The notes under the pieces: model-generated
The model's input: the letters and a program-made list of their open reading frames with translations, nothing else
What the model was told of the DNA's origin: nothing
The model's database searches: none
Program-made: the position numbers and the translations under genes
Shown here: in pieces, positions 17,583 through 25,489 of the stretch
Numbering within the stretch: the stretch's first letter is position 1
How the letters are laid out: the number at the start of each line of letters is the position of its first letter
Origin: Psychrobacillus mangrovi
Lineage (GTDB): Bacteria > Bacillota > Bacilli > Bacillales_A > Planococcaceae
DNA length: 64,000 bases
Direction: 5' to 3'
NCBI RefSeq assembly: GCF_037104765.1
Contig: NZ_JBAWSY010000003.1
Coordinates: forward strand, 186,001 to 250,000

Positions 17583-18359
17583 ATGGTTACAGCGACAGAA
17601 ACAAAAAAAGTTACATTTGAGATTCTCCGCCAAGATACACCTGAATCAACACCTTATTGGGAAAAGTTCGAAGTGAACTACCGTCCTAATATGAATGTTA
17701 TCTCTGCCTTAATGGAAATTCGTCAAAATCCAGTCAATGCTGATGGAAAAGCGACGTCTCCAGTAACTTGGGATATGAACTGTCTAGAGGAAGTTTGTGG
17801 AGCTTGTTCAATGGTTATTAACGATAAGCCACGTCAATCATGTTCAGCACTTGTTGATCAACTGACTCAACCTATTCGTTTGGCACCTATGAAAACTTTC
17901 CCAGTAGTTCGTGACCTTCAAGTTGATAGAACTCGTATGTTTGATTCTTTGAAAAAAGTAAAAGCATGGGTTCCAATTGATGGATCATACGAACTTGGAG
18001 AAGGTCCTCGTATGCCTGAACGTAAACGTCAATGGGCTTATGAATTATCTAAATGTATGACTTGCGGTGTTTGCTTGGAAGCTTGTCCTAACGTTAATAG
18101 CGGTTCAAACTTTATTGGACCAGCGCCACTTTCACAAGTACGTTTATTTAACGCTCACCCAACAGGTTCTATGAACAAAGATGAAAGATTAAACGCAATT
18201 ATGGGTGATGGTGGCCTTGCTAACTGTGGTAACGCACAAAACTGTGTTGTTGCATGTCCAAAAGGTATTCCACTAACAACTTCAATTGCTGCTTTAAACC
18301 GTGATACTACTGTTCAAATGTTCAAAAACTTCTTCGGAAGCGACAACATGGTGGATTAA
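17583..18359 (+). CDS. sdhB: Succinate dehydrogenase iron-sulfur subunit
   Basis: 258-aa iron-sulfur protein passing electrons from SdhA to SdhC. Plant-type [2Fe-2S] ligands are at CLEEVCGACSM with a further Cys at RQSC. The second domain has SKCMTCGVCLEACPNV and, further on, NCVVACPKGIP for the [4Fe-4S] and [3Fe-4S] clusters. It starts 2 bp after sdhA at ATG 17583, behind AAAGGAG. Complex II is therefore complete. Confidence 0.97.
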   Translation: MVTATETKKVTFEILRQDTPESTPYWEKFEVNYRPNMNVISALMEIRQNPVNADGKATSPVTWDMNCLEEVCGACSMVINDKPRQSCSALVDQLTQPIRLAPMKTFPVVRDLQVDRTRMFDSLKKVKAWVPIDGSYELGEGPRMPERKRQWAYELSKCMTCGVCLEACPNVNSGSNFIGPAPLSQVRLFNAHPTGSMNKDERLNAIMGDGGLANCGNAQNCVVACPKGIPLTTSIAALNRDTTVQMFKNFFGSDNMVD

Positions 18360-18450
18360 TAGAACAAAAGCGCTTTCTTAAAGCTGAATATAGAGAAATC
18401 TGTGTAGAATTTAGTATTCTATGCAGATTTTTTATTTTTTTGCTATAATA

Positions 18451-18468
18451 AATGAATTGTTATTCATT
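18451..18468. repeat. 18-bp palindrome in the ysmA promoter region
   Basis: AATGAAT-TGTT-ATTCATT is a perfect inverted repeat just before the ribosome-binding site. Its arms resemble FadR arms but with a different spacing (TGAAT-N4-ATTCA). It is a possible operator for the thioesterase gene; the regulator is unknown. Confidence 0.4.
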
Positions 18469-18487
18469 TATTAGGAGGATGGTTGTC

Positions 18488-18931
18488 ATGAAAGCTAGTT
18501 ACATAGAAGATATAAAAAGTTGGGAGCAAGAATTTTCTTTTTATTCAGAGGTAAGTGTTCGTTTTTCAGAGACGGATATGTTCGGACATCTAAATAATAC
18601 AGTGACATTTGCGTATTTTGAGTATGCACGTATTGAGTTTCTAAAACATATAAAGTTAATGAGTGATTGGTTAAATCCTAATACTGAAACCATCCCAGTT
18701 GTTGCCGATTTGCAATGCGATTACTTGAGACAAGTGTTTTTCGATGAAAAACTTCGTATTTATGTGAAAATCAATTCTGTAGGTTCGTCATCCATAGATA
18801 TACATTACATGGCAAAAAACGTGAAAGAAGAAATCGTCTTCACTGGAAGAGGTACAATGGTCCAAATTGATAAGAAAACCGGAAGAGGATCAAAATGGTC
18901 AGAAGAAAAATTAAAAGTTTTTAATAAGTAG
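18488..18931 (+). CDS. ysmA: Acyl-CoA thioesterase, hotdog fold (YsmA-like)
   Basis: 147-aa 4-hydroxybenzoyl-CoA-thioesterase-like protein. It has the family motif SETDMFGHLNNTVTFAYFEYARIEF near residue 25, with the Asp and His-Leu-Asn of the active site. I use ATG 18488, 8 nt after AGGAGGA; the frame is open further upstream without better support. Substrate unknown, likely acyl-CoA. It lies between sdhB and gerE, the place of B. subtilis ysmA. Confidence 0.85.
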   Translation: MKASYIEDIKSWEQEFSFYSEVSVRFSETDMFGHLNNTVTFAYFEYARIEFLKHIKLMSDWLNPNTETIPVVADLQCDYLRQVFFDEKLRIYVKINSVGSSSIDIHYMAKNVKEEIVFTGRGTMVQIDKKTGRGSKWSEEKLKVFNK

Positions 18932-18944
18932 GCATAACTAGCCG

Positions 18945-18974
18945 TCACCTACTTTCCCCATGCTACATACGTTA
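18945..18974 (+). promoter_or_regulatory. Candidate sigma-K promoter of gerE
   Basis: CATACGTTA (18966-18974) matches the sigma-K -10 (CATAnnnTA), with an ACC 16 bp upstream (18947-18949) as the weak -35. gerE is a mother-cell sigma-K gene in B. subtilis, so the match fits expected regulation. Confidence 0.55.
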
Positions 18975-18997
18975 GTAGAAGAGTGGATAGGGGGGCT

Positions 18998-19228
18998 ATG
19001 GCATTGTATGATAGTAATCAGCATCGATCAATACTGACGAGCAGGGAACGTCAAATATTTCAGTTATTAGTTGAGGATCATTCTACAAAAGAAATATCTG
19101 TACAGTTATCTATAAGTGAAAAAACAGTAAGAAATCATATTTCCAATACGATACAAAAATTAGGAGTATCGGGTAGGTCTCAAGCGATTGTCGAATTATT
19201 ACGATTAGGTGAACTATCGTTGAATTAA
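18998..19228 (+). CDS. gerE: Late-sporulation regulator GerE
   Basis: 76-aa LuxR-type HTH protein with no receiver domain. GerE controls late spore-coat genes with sigma-K in the mother cell. The helix-turn-helix LTSRERQIFQLLVEDHSTKEI...SEKTVRNHISNTIQKLGVSGRSQA is almost the same as B. subtilis GerE. Start ATG 18998 follows AGGGGGG; a GTG at 18983 is possible but less likely. Its presence shows that the organism belongs to an endospore-forming lineage. Confidence 0.93.
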   Translation: MALYDSNQHRSILTSRERQIFQLLVEDHSTKEISVQLSISEKTVRNHISNTIQKLGVSGRSQAIVELLRLGELSLN

Positions 19229-19305
19229 TTAGAATCCTTGCCATTTTCCTCAGAACACGTCACAATAATAAATAGAACGAATTGTTTTGAGGAGTGAAGG
19301 ATTAA

Positions 19306-19764
19306 ATGGCAGATGATATAAAAATTGCACACCATGATCATCATGAGGTTGCTTTTTTAGAAAAAGAACTTAGACATATTTCGGGTATTATCAAGCAAAA
19401 AGGGCGACAAATTTTAAATGCCTATACAATAACTCCCCCACAGTTTGTGGCACTTCAATGGCTCTTGGAGCAAGGAGATATGACAATTGGCGATTTATCA
19501 AATAAAATGTATTTAGCTTTTAGTACAACGACCGATTTAATCGATCGTATGGAAAGAAGCGAACTTGTTCAAAGAATTCGTGATGATCAAGATCGTCGTG
19601 TAGTAAGAATACATTTATTAAAAGAAGGCGAACGTATTATTGAAGAAGTAATAGCTAAAAGACAACAGTACTTAGAAGACATACTAAAACAATTCAACAA
19701 AGACGAAGTAGCAAATCTATCAACATTATTAGAAAAATTACACCAAGAGATGAAAAAGAACTGA
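19306..19764 (+). CDS. ysmB: MarR-family regulator (YsmB-like)
   Basis: 152-aa winged-helix MarR protein. The recognition region runs through ITPPQFVALQWLLEQGDMTIGDLSNKMYLAFSTTTDLIDRMERSELV (about residues 42-88), followed by the wing RDDQDRRVVRIHL. It closely resembles B. subtilis YsmB, and its place between gerE and racE is conserved. Target genes and ligand unknown. Ribosome-binding site GAGGAG precedes ATG 19306; racE begins 10 bp after its stop. Confidence 0.85.
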   Translation: MADDIKIAHHDHHEVAFLEKELRHISGIIKQKGRQILNAYTITPPQFVALQWLLEQGDMTIGDLSNKMYLAFSTTTDLIDRMERSELVQRIRDDQDRRVVRIHLLKEGERIIEEVIAKRQQYLEDILKQFNKDEVANLSTLLEKLHQEMKKN

Positions 19765-19774
19765 GGAATTAAAA

Positions 19775-20572
19775 TTGAAAGCCCCGATTGGCGTTATAGA
19801 CTCTGGAGTTGGCGGTTTAACAGTCGCTAAAGAAATTATGCGACTTTTGCCGAATGAAGAAATTATTTATATTGGAGATACTGCAAGATGTCCATATGGA
19901 CCGCGTTCGAGCGGAGAAGTACGTAAATTTACATGGCAATTGGCAACTGCTTTATCTAAAATGAATATTAAAATGTTGGTCATTGCTTGTAATACAGCAA
20001 CTGCCGTTGCACTTGATTCATTAAGCAAAAAAATGCCTTTTCCAGTGATTGGAGTTATTTTTCCAGGCGCTCGTGCTGCAATGAAAGCTACAAAAAAAAA
20101 TGAAATTGTAGTCTTAGGTACAAGCGGTACAATAAAAAGTGGGGCTTATGAAGAGGCTATAACTGCTCTGAATTCATCGAGCAAAGTTATACCACTTGCA
20201 TGCCCTACTTTCGTGCCTCTTGTGGAAAGCAATGAGTATGAAGGGGAATTTGCCCGTAATATGGTATACAATACGTTACTTCCATTAAAAAACGAACAAT
20301 TTGATACGGTCATCCTTGGCTGTACCCATTATCCTTTATTACAAAAATATATTGAGGAAGCTGTTGGCCCTCAGGTGAAGGTGCTTTCTTCCGCAGAGCA
20401 AACAGCCCAGGAAGTATTAGAGTACTTGGATTATCATGAGATGCATAATCCACTTTCGGGTTACAAACAGCCGGTATTCTATACAACTGGATCTATTCCA
20501 ATCTTTAAGACAATTGTCGAAAAGTGGTTAGTACTGCAAAATGCAGATGTAAGAACAATTTCATTTACATGA
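19775..20572 (+). CDS. racE: Glutamate racemase
   Basis: 265-aa racemase supplying D-glutamate for peptidoglycan. The two catalytic cysteine regions are present: IACNTATAVALD near residue 72 and GCTHYPLL near 184. The DSGVGGLTVAKE substrate loop lies at the N-terminus. It starts at TTG 19775 after TGAGGA. In B. subtilis gerM follows racE; here rph follows after about 70 bp and gerM is absent. Confidence 0.95.
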   Translation: MKAPIGVIDSGVGGLTVAKEIMRLLPNEEIIYIGDTARCPYGPRSSGEVRKFTWQLATALSKMNIKMLVIACNTATAVALDSLSKKMPFPVIGVIFPGARAAMKATKKNEIVVLGTSGTIKSGAYEEAITALNSSSKVIPLACPTFVPLVESNEYEGEFARNMVYNTLLPLKNEQFDTVILGCTHYPLLQKYIEEAVGPQVKVLSSAEQTAQEVLEYLDYHEMHNPLSGYKQPVFYTTGSIPIFKTIVEKWLVLQNADVRTISFT

Positions 20573-20643
20573 CCCTGTTAACTTGAGAATCCTCGAATAG
20601 CGGGGTCTTATTTTGCTTGAAGTGTAATATAAAGGAGAAGTAT

Positions 20644-21408
20644 ATGACAACAAGAACTGATGGTAGAAACGTAGATCAATTAAGGGAAGTACAAATAGCA
20701 ACGGATTATTTAATTCATCCAGAAGGGTCCGTATTAATAACAGTGGGACGAACAAAGGTCATATGTAATGCAACTATTGAAGATAGAGTGCCGCCTTTTT
20801 TAAGAGGACAAGGCAAGGGCTGGATCACTGCGGAATATTCTATGCTTCCACGAGCGACACAAGCTCGTACACAACGTGAAGCTTCAAAAGGTAAAGTAAC
20901 TGGTCGGACAATGGAAATACAACGCCTAATAGGACGAGCATTGCGTTCAGTAGTAGACTTAGAAAGTATAGGAGAGAAAACCATTTGGATCGACTGTGAT
21001 GTAATTCAGGCGGATGGAGGCACAAGAACAGCTAGTATAACAGGAGCATTTGTTGCTTTAACGATTGCTCTTGGTAAACTGTATGAAGAAAAGAACTTGC
21101 CGGTATTTCCAGTACGTCATTATTTAGCTGCAACAAGTGTTGGTATTATTGAAAATGTTGGTGTTGTATTAGATTTAAACTATGAAGAAGATTCATCAGC
21201 AGCAGTAGATATGAATATCGTTCAAACGAGTGATGGGGAATATGTGGAACTACAAGGTACTGGTGAAGAAGCAACTTTCTCCAAAAAAGAGTTACTGGAA
21301 CTACTTGAGTATGGTGAGGTTGGTATTAAGCAGTTAATGGACATTCAACGTTCTGCGCTTGGTGAATTGGCTCATAAAATCGGTGATAAAGGTCAGGTGA
21401 CAAAATGA
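20644..21408 (+). CDS. rph: Ribonuclease PH
   Basis: 254-aa phosphorolytic 3'-5' exoribonuclease that trims tRNA 3' ends. RNase PH signatures include GRTKVICNATIEDRVPPFLRGQGKGW near residue 36, TARSEYSMLPRAT-like WITAEYSMLPRAT, and IDCDVIQADGGTRTASITGAFVAL near 120. Start ATG 20644 follows AAAGGAG; in-frame codons upstream lack a ribosome-binding site. It overlaps the next gene by 4 bp (ATGA). Confidence 0.95.
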   Translation: MTTRTDGRNVDQLREVQIATDYLIHPEGSVLITVGRTKVICNATIEDRVPPFLRGQGKGWITAEYSMLPRATQARTQREASKGKVTGRTMEIQRLIGRALRSVVDLESIGEKTIWIDCDVIQADGGTRTASITGAFVALTIALGKLYEEKNLPVFPVRHYLAATSVGIIENVGVVLDLNYEEDSSAAVDMNIVQTSDGEYVELQGTGEEATFSKKELLELLEYGEVGIKQLMDIQRSALGELAHKIGDKGQVTK

Positions 21409-22007
21409 AAAAAATAATTATTGCTACTAAAAATAAAGGAAAAGCAAAAGATTTTGAAGCATTATTTGGACCTCTAGGCTACGAAGTTTTAACTTTGCAT
21501 GATGTTGCGGAGGATATGGATGTAGAAGAAACTGGCACTACATTTGAGGAGAATGCATTGTTAAAGGCGACAGCATTAGCAAAGCGTCTACAAACGATCG
21601 TGATAGCTGATGATAGCGGACTAGAAATTGACGCGTTAGATGGACGTCCAGGCATCTATTCTGCGCGATACGCTGGAGAAGAAAAAAGTGATGAAGCAAA
21701 TATCGTAAAAGTGCTAAAAGAGCTTGAAAACGTAGAAGATTCGAATCGTACAGCAAGATTTGTATGCGCGATTGCAGTCGCTTCACCTTCTATGGAACCA
21801 ATTACAGTTAGAGGGACTTGCGAAGGCATCATTGCAAAAGAAAAAAAAGGAAGCAATGGTTTTGGATATGATCCGGTATTTTATGTTCCATCTGAAAATA
21901 GAATGATGGCTGAACTATCTGCAGAAGAAAAAGGTGCAATTTCTCACAGAGGAAATGCGATTAAAAAACTGTCTGTCAAACTTCCTGAGTTTTTGAAGAG
22001 CGAATAG
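21405..22007 (+). CDS. rdgB: dITP/XTP pyrophosphatase (RdgB/HAM1)
   Basis: 200-aa house-cleaning NTPase removing non-canonical purine nucleotides. HAM1 family motifs: IIATKNKGKAKDFEALF at the N-terminus, ADDSGLEIDALDGRPGIYSARYAG near 66, and GSNGFGYDPVFYVP near 148 with the terminal ISHRGNA. It is translationally coupled to rph by ATGA overlap. It corresponds to B. subtilis ysnA. Confidence 0.93.
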   Translation: MKKIIIATKNKGKAKDFEALFGPLGYEVLTLHDVAEDMDVEETGTTFEENALLKATALAKRLQTIVIADDSGLEIDALDGRPGIYSARYAGEEKSDEANIVKVLKELENVEDSNRTARFVCAIAVASPSMEPITVRGTCEGIIAKEKKGSNGFGYDPVFYVPSENRMMAELSAEEKGAISHRGNAIKKLSVKLPEFLKSE

Positions 22008-22015
22008 GTAATAGA

Positions 22016-22519
22016 ATGAAATTATTAATAATTAGTGATACCCATCAGGATACTAAAACAATGGAACAAGTAATACAACACCACAAGGAAGTGGATATGA
22101 TAATCCACTGTGGAGATAGTGAACTGGAATTTTCATACTTTGAAGATAAACCAATTTATGTTGTTCGTGGGAATTGTGATTTTGATTCACAATTTCCTGA
22201 GGAGCAGGTTTTAAAAGTAGAGGACGAAATTGTTTATGTTACACATGGGCATAAACATAAAGTGAAATCGACACTTATGCCACTTAGTTATCGAGCACAG
22301 GAATTAGCTGCATCCATTGTTTGTTTTGGTCATTCTCATTTAATTGGTGCGGAAATGAACAATGGGGTTCTTTTTGTGAATCCAGGTAGCCTACACCAGC
22401 CACGTGGTCGTAAAGAAAAAAGCTATGCAATTGTCGAAAAATTTAAGGATGGATGGAATGTATTTTTCTATTCCTCGGAACATATTATTATTGAAAATAT
22501 AATTTTAAAGTTTTATTGA
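22016..22519 (+). CDS. ysnB: MJ0936-family metallophosphoesterase (YsnB-like)
   Basis: 167-aa phosphodiesterase with all the metal-binding motifs: SDTHQD at the N-terminus, HCGDSE near 31, RGNCDFD near 51, THGHKHKV near 75 and GHSHLI near 102. Physiological substrate not established for the family member. It lies 8 bp after rdgB as the last gene of the cluster. tRNA-Arg genes follow. Confidence 0.88.
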   Translation: MKLLIISDTHQDTKTMEQVIQHHKEVDMIIHCGDSELEFSYFEDKPIYVVRGNCDFDSQFPEEQVLKVEDEIVYVTHGHKHKVKSTLMPLSYRAQELAASIVCFGHSHLIGAEMNNGVLFVNPGSLHQPRGRKEKSYAIVEKFKDGWNVFFYSSEHIIIENIILKFY

Positions 22520-22526
22520 AATAGCG

Positions 22527-22555
22527 TTGACTTAATTCAAAATAGATTATATAAT
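22527..22555 (+). promoter_or_regulatory. Promoter of the first tRNA-Arg
   Basis: TTGACT (22527-22532), 17-bp spacer, TATAAT (22550-22555). Near-consensus, as expected for a tRNA gene. Confidence 0.8.
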
Positions 22556-22594
22556 AAATCTTGTCTTTCCTATCTGTGTGGTGGGGGAGTACTG

Positions 22595-22668
<74 letters not shown>

Positions 22669-22770
22669 TAAACAAATAATAATCCAATCTTTATACATCA
22701 ATGTTTAGAGCGATTGGGGTAAACGTTTAGGATTTGTACCTAATCAAATATCCTTTCTAAATATTGAACG

Positions 22771-22807
22771 AAAAAACCTCCTATTCTAATGTTTAGGAGG
22801 TTTTTTT
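22771..22807 (+). terminator. Terminator after tRNA-Arg copy 1
   Basis: AACCTCCTA pairs with TAGGAGGTT around a loop of about 10 nt, followed by a T-run. Confidence 0.85.
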
Positions 22808-22902
22808 GTGTCTTAAATATTCGATATTTCCTTTTCATTGTTTTTACTTATAATAATTTGAAGTAATCGGTGTAGTATATTGCATTTTTATTTATTTTCC
22901 GC

Positions 22903-22931
22903 TTGACTTTGTATAGAAAATAACAGATAAT
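22903..22931 (+). promoter_or_regulatory. Promoter of the second tRNA-Arg
   Basis: TTGACT (22903-22908), 17-bp spacer, GATAAT (22926-22931). Confidence 0.75.
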
Positions 22932-22971
22932 ATATATTGTCTTCCTACTATTTGGGTAGGCATGTAATATT

Positions 22972-23045
<74 letters not shown>

Positions 23046-23071
23046 TTTTCTATGTATAACCTAATAACATG

Positions 23072-23122
23072 AAAAAGCGTTTAAAATGTTGTTATATCAA
23101 CATTTTAAACGCTTTTTCTTTT
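23072..23122 (+). terminator. Terminator after tRNA-Arg copy 2
   Basis: A perfect 20-bp stem (AAAAAGCGTTTAAAATGTTG and complement, 6-nt loop) ending in a T-rich tail. Confidence 0.85.
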
Positions 23123-23255
23123 TGTATTTAATTGCAATTAAGTAATAACGGATATTTTTTTAGCAATATGGTTCCATTGATTAAGCCTTCGAATTTCGCC
23201 TAAGCAAAAAAATGTATATAGAATATTTATACATAATCGGGATTGGGGGGCTTAA

Positions 23256-23612
23256 GTGGATACAATCACAAATTATGTGGATCTGTGTAGAAAAATCGAT
23301 ACTATTGAAATGCATTTACAACAAATTAATGTGGATTTAGAGCTTTGGTATGGGAGAAATAAGCTGTCATTTACTGTTGGTGAAAGCCAGGATATTGTCC
23401 ATACTACACAAGTAGGTAACATTCAGGATTTACGAAACAAAAAAATTAGGCTCCTAAAGATGCATGATTTTTATTTAGAAATTAAGAGAGAAAAAGAAAA
23501 AAATAAAACCATGCTGAAGGGGTTAAATTATCAAATTTCTCGAATGAAATATAAAGAAAATAAATCATACAAACAAATTGCCGACGAATTAAACCGGCAT
23601 ATACAAAATTAA
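23256..23612 (+). CDS. Hypothetical protein with coiled coil and C-terminal HTH-like segment
   Basis: 118-aa protein starting at GTG 23256 after a G-rich ribosome-binding site (GGGGGG). The middle is charged and helical (IKREKEKNKTMLKGLNYQISRM), and the end (KENKSYKQIADELNRH) resembles the first helices of a sigma-region-4-like HTH. No membrane segments or signal peptide. I do not recognise the family. The C-terminal pattern recalls small phage-type transcription activators, but that is speculative. A clear terminator follows. Confidence 0.55.
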   Translation: MDTITNYVDLCRKIDTIEMHLQQINVDLELWYGRNKLSFTVGESQDIVHTTQVGNIQDLRNKKIRLLKMHDFYLEIKREKEKNKTMLKGLNYQISRMKYKENKSYKQIADELNRHIQN

Positions 23613-23619
23613 TGATGAA

Positions 23620-23646
23620 CGAGCATCTCATAGAGGTGCTTTTTTA
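23620..23646 (+). terminator. Terminator after the 118-aa gene
   Basis: AGCATCTC and GAGGTGCT around ATA, followed by TTTTTT. The next about 210 bp are AT-rich with no recognisable feature before 23863. Confidence 0.75.
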
Positions 23647-23862
23647 TATTCTTATTATAATTTTAAGTTTAGTTACTAGGCGTTCTACATTCTTCTTTTC
23701 ATTCATATATTTCCATTATAATGTACAGAATATTTTGTCTTATCTTTATTTTCGTTTATAATTATTTTAAACCAATAATATTTTCTTTATATCATATTTA
23801 GTTTACTAGCATAACTTACTTATATTTTAATAACTTAAGAATAAGAGAGAGGTGTATCTATT

Positions 23863-25467
23863 TTGAAGACAATTTATACAAATGGCACTTTCTATACGAT
23901 GAATTCTCTTAAACCTACTGTACAGTCTATCGTTGTTGATAACGATAGAATTTTGGATATGGGAACACACGAAGATATGATTCTGCAATGGGGGAGAAAC
24001 GGAACACCCATTATAAACATGGAAGAAAAAACTGTAATCCCAGGTTTGATAGACAGTCATCTTCATATTTCAAGTGTAGGGATTAATTCTCTGGAGCTTA
24101 ATCTTATTGGCATTAAATCTAAAGATGAATTATTAGCTGCAATTAAGAAAAAAGCAAGCACATTATTGCCGGGAGAATGGATTTTAGGTCGTGGGTGGGA
24201 TGAAAACATTTTTCCTGATAAACGAATTCCTTCCATACAAGAACTGGACTATGTAGCTCCTTACTTTCCGCTTTTTTTACCTCGAATATGTGGACATGCA
24301 TTTTTAGTAAATAGCCGTGCCCTTTCACTTTGTGGATATCATACCAATATGGTCATTCCATATGGTGGCACTATTGTAACTGACCCTACTAGTCATAAGC
24401 CTACTGGCCTTTTGCTTGAAACCGCTTCAACCCTCATTACAAAACATATACCCCAAAAAAGTTACTCCCAGTTAAAAGAAGCCTTAAAAAATGCTCTTCA
24501 AGATGCAGTTAGCCTTGGTTTAACAAGCATACACACAAATGACCCGAATTATTTAGGAGGTGCAAGTCAAACTTACAAGCTATTCAATGAGCTTGTTAAT
24601 AAAGAAGGCATCGGTCCTAGAAGTAATCTTTTAATTGACTATGATTATTTAGAAGAATTAAAAGCATCTAGTATGTTTACAGGTTACGGAAATAATAAAG
24701 TGATGATCGGAGCAATCAAGCTTTTTGCGGATGGCGCATTAGGAGGCAGAACTGCTCTTCTTTCTCAGCCCTATGAGGATGATGGAAATAACCTTGGAAA
24801 TGCAATGTATGATAATGATGAACTTTTTCAAATTATAAAAGATATCCGCGAAAATAATATGCCTGTTGCAATACATACTATTGGTGACCAGGCTTTAATA
24901 AATGTTTTAGATATTTTGGATTTATTCGAACCTACAAGATTTAGAGATAGACTCATACATGTATCTATTTTAAATGAAGTATTGATGGAAAGACTAAAAG
25001 GTTCACATCGAATTTCAGATGTACAACCAAAGTTTGTAACAAGTGATTACCCATGGATTATAGATAGATTAGGAGAATCCAGAGCCAAGTTTGCTTATCC
25101 ATTTAAAACACTGTTACAAAACGGGGTATTGTGTGCAGGTGGTTCTGATGCACCAATCGAACCGTTAAATCCATTGTTAGGAATTCATGCAGCTGTGACA
25201 CGCAAGAAAAGAGAAGAGACTCACGATGGATATAATGCGCAAGAGAAATTGTCCATGTATGAAGCAATTCAACTTTTTACGTTAGGAGGTGCTTACGCAA
25301 CAAACGAGGAATATGAGAAAGGAACACTTGAAAGAGGAAAACTATGTGATATGACGGTACTTTCACAAGATCCGTTTCGTATGAAGAGTGCTGATGAGTT
25401 GTTGACTACTAAAGTAGAAATGACGGTAATCGGCGGTGAAATTAAATACCGAAATAACGAACTATAA
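23863..25467 (+). CDS. Amidohydrolase family 3 protein (YtcJ-like)
   Basis: 534-aa metal-dependent hydrolase. The N-terminal beta domain (IYTNGTFYTMN...IVVDNDRILDMG) precedes VIPGLIDSHLHI near residue 60, and the barrel contains KLFADGALGGRTALL near 290, AIHTIGDQA near 340, and GGSDAPIEPLNPLLGI near 430, as in YtcJ/LAF3-like enzymes. Substrate unknown. It starts at TTG 23863 after AGAGAGG. A sodium:alanine-type symporter gene begins about 20 bp downstream, so the pair probably imports and hydrolyses an N-acyl amino acid or similar amide (inference). Confidence 0.82.
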   Translation: MKTIYTNGTFYTMNSLKPTVQSIVVDNDRILDMGTHEDMILQWGRNGTPIINMEEKTVIPGLIDSHLHISSVGINSLELNLIGIKSKDELLAAIKKKASTLLPGEWILGRGWDENIFPDKRIPSIQELDYVAPYFPLFLPRICGHAFLVNSRALSLCGYHTNMVIPYGGTIVTDPTSHKPTGLLLETASTLITKHIPQKSYSQLKEALKNALQDAVSLGLTSIHTNDPNYLGGASQTYKLFNELVNKEGIGPRSNLLIDYDYLEELKASSMFTGYGNNKVMIGAIKLFADGALGGRTALLSQPYEDDGNNLGNAMYDNDELFQIIKDIRENNMPVAIHTIGDQALINVLDILDLFEPTRFRDRLIHVSILNEVLMERLKGSHRISDVQPKFVTSDYPWIIDRLGESRAKFAYPFKTLLQNGVLCAGGSDAPIEPLNPLLGIHAAVTRKKREETHDGYNAQEKLSMYEAIQLFTLGGAYATNEEYEKGTLERGKLCDMTVLSQDPFRMKSADELLTTKVEMTVIGGEIKYRNNEL

Positions 25468-25489
25468 CTAATAGGGGAGGACATTGAAT

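Larger units (their letters stand above)
22669..22971. other. Spacer between the two tRNA-Arg genes
   Basis: About 300 bp without a gene. It holds a terminator (22771-22807) and a separate promoter for copy 2. The rest is AT-rich with nothing recognisable. Confidence 0.6.
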
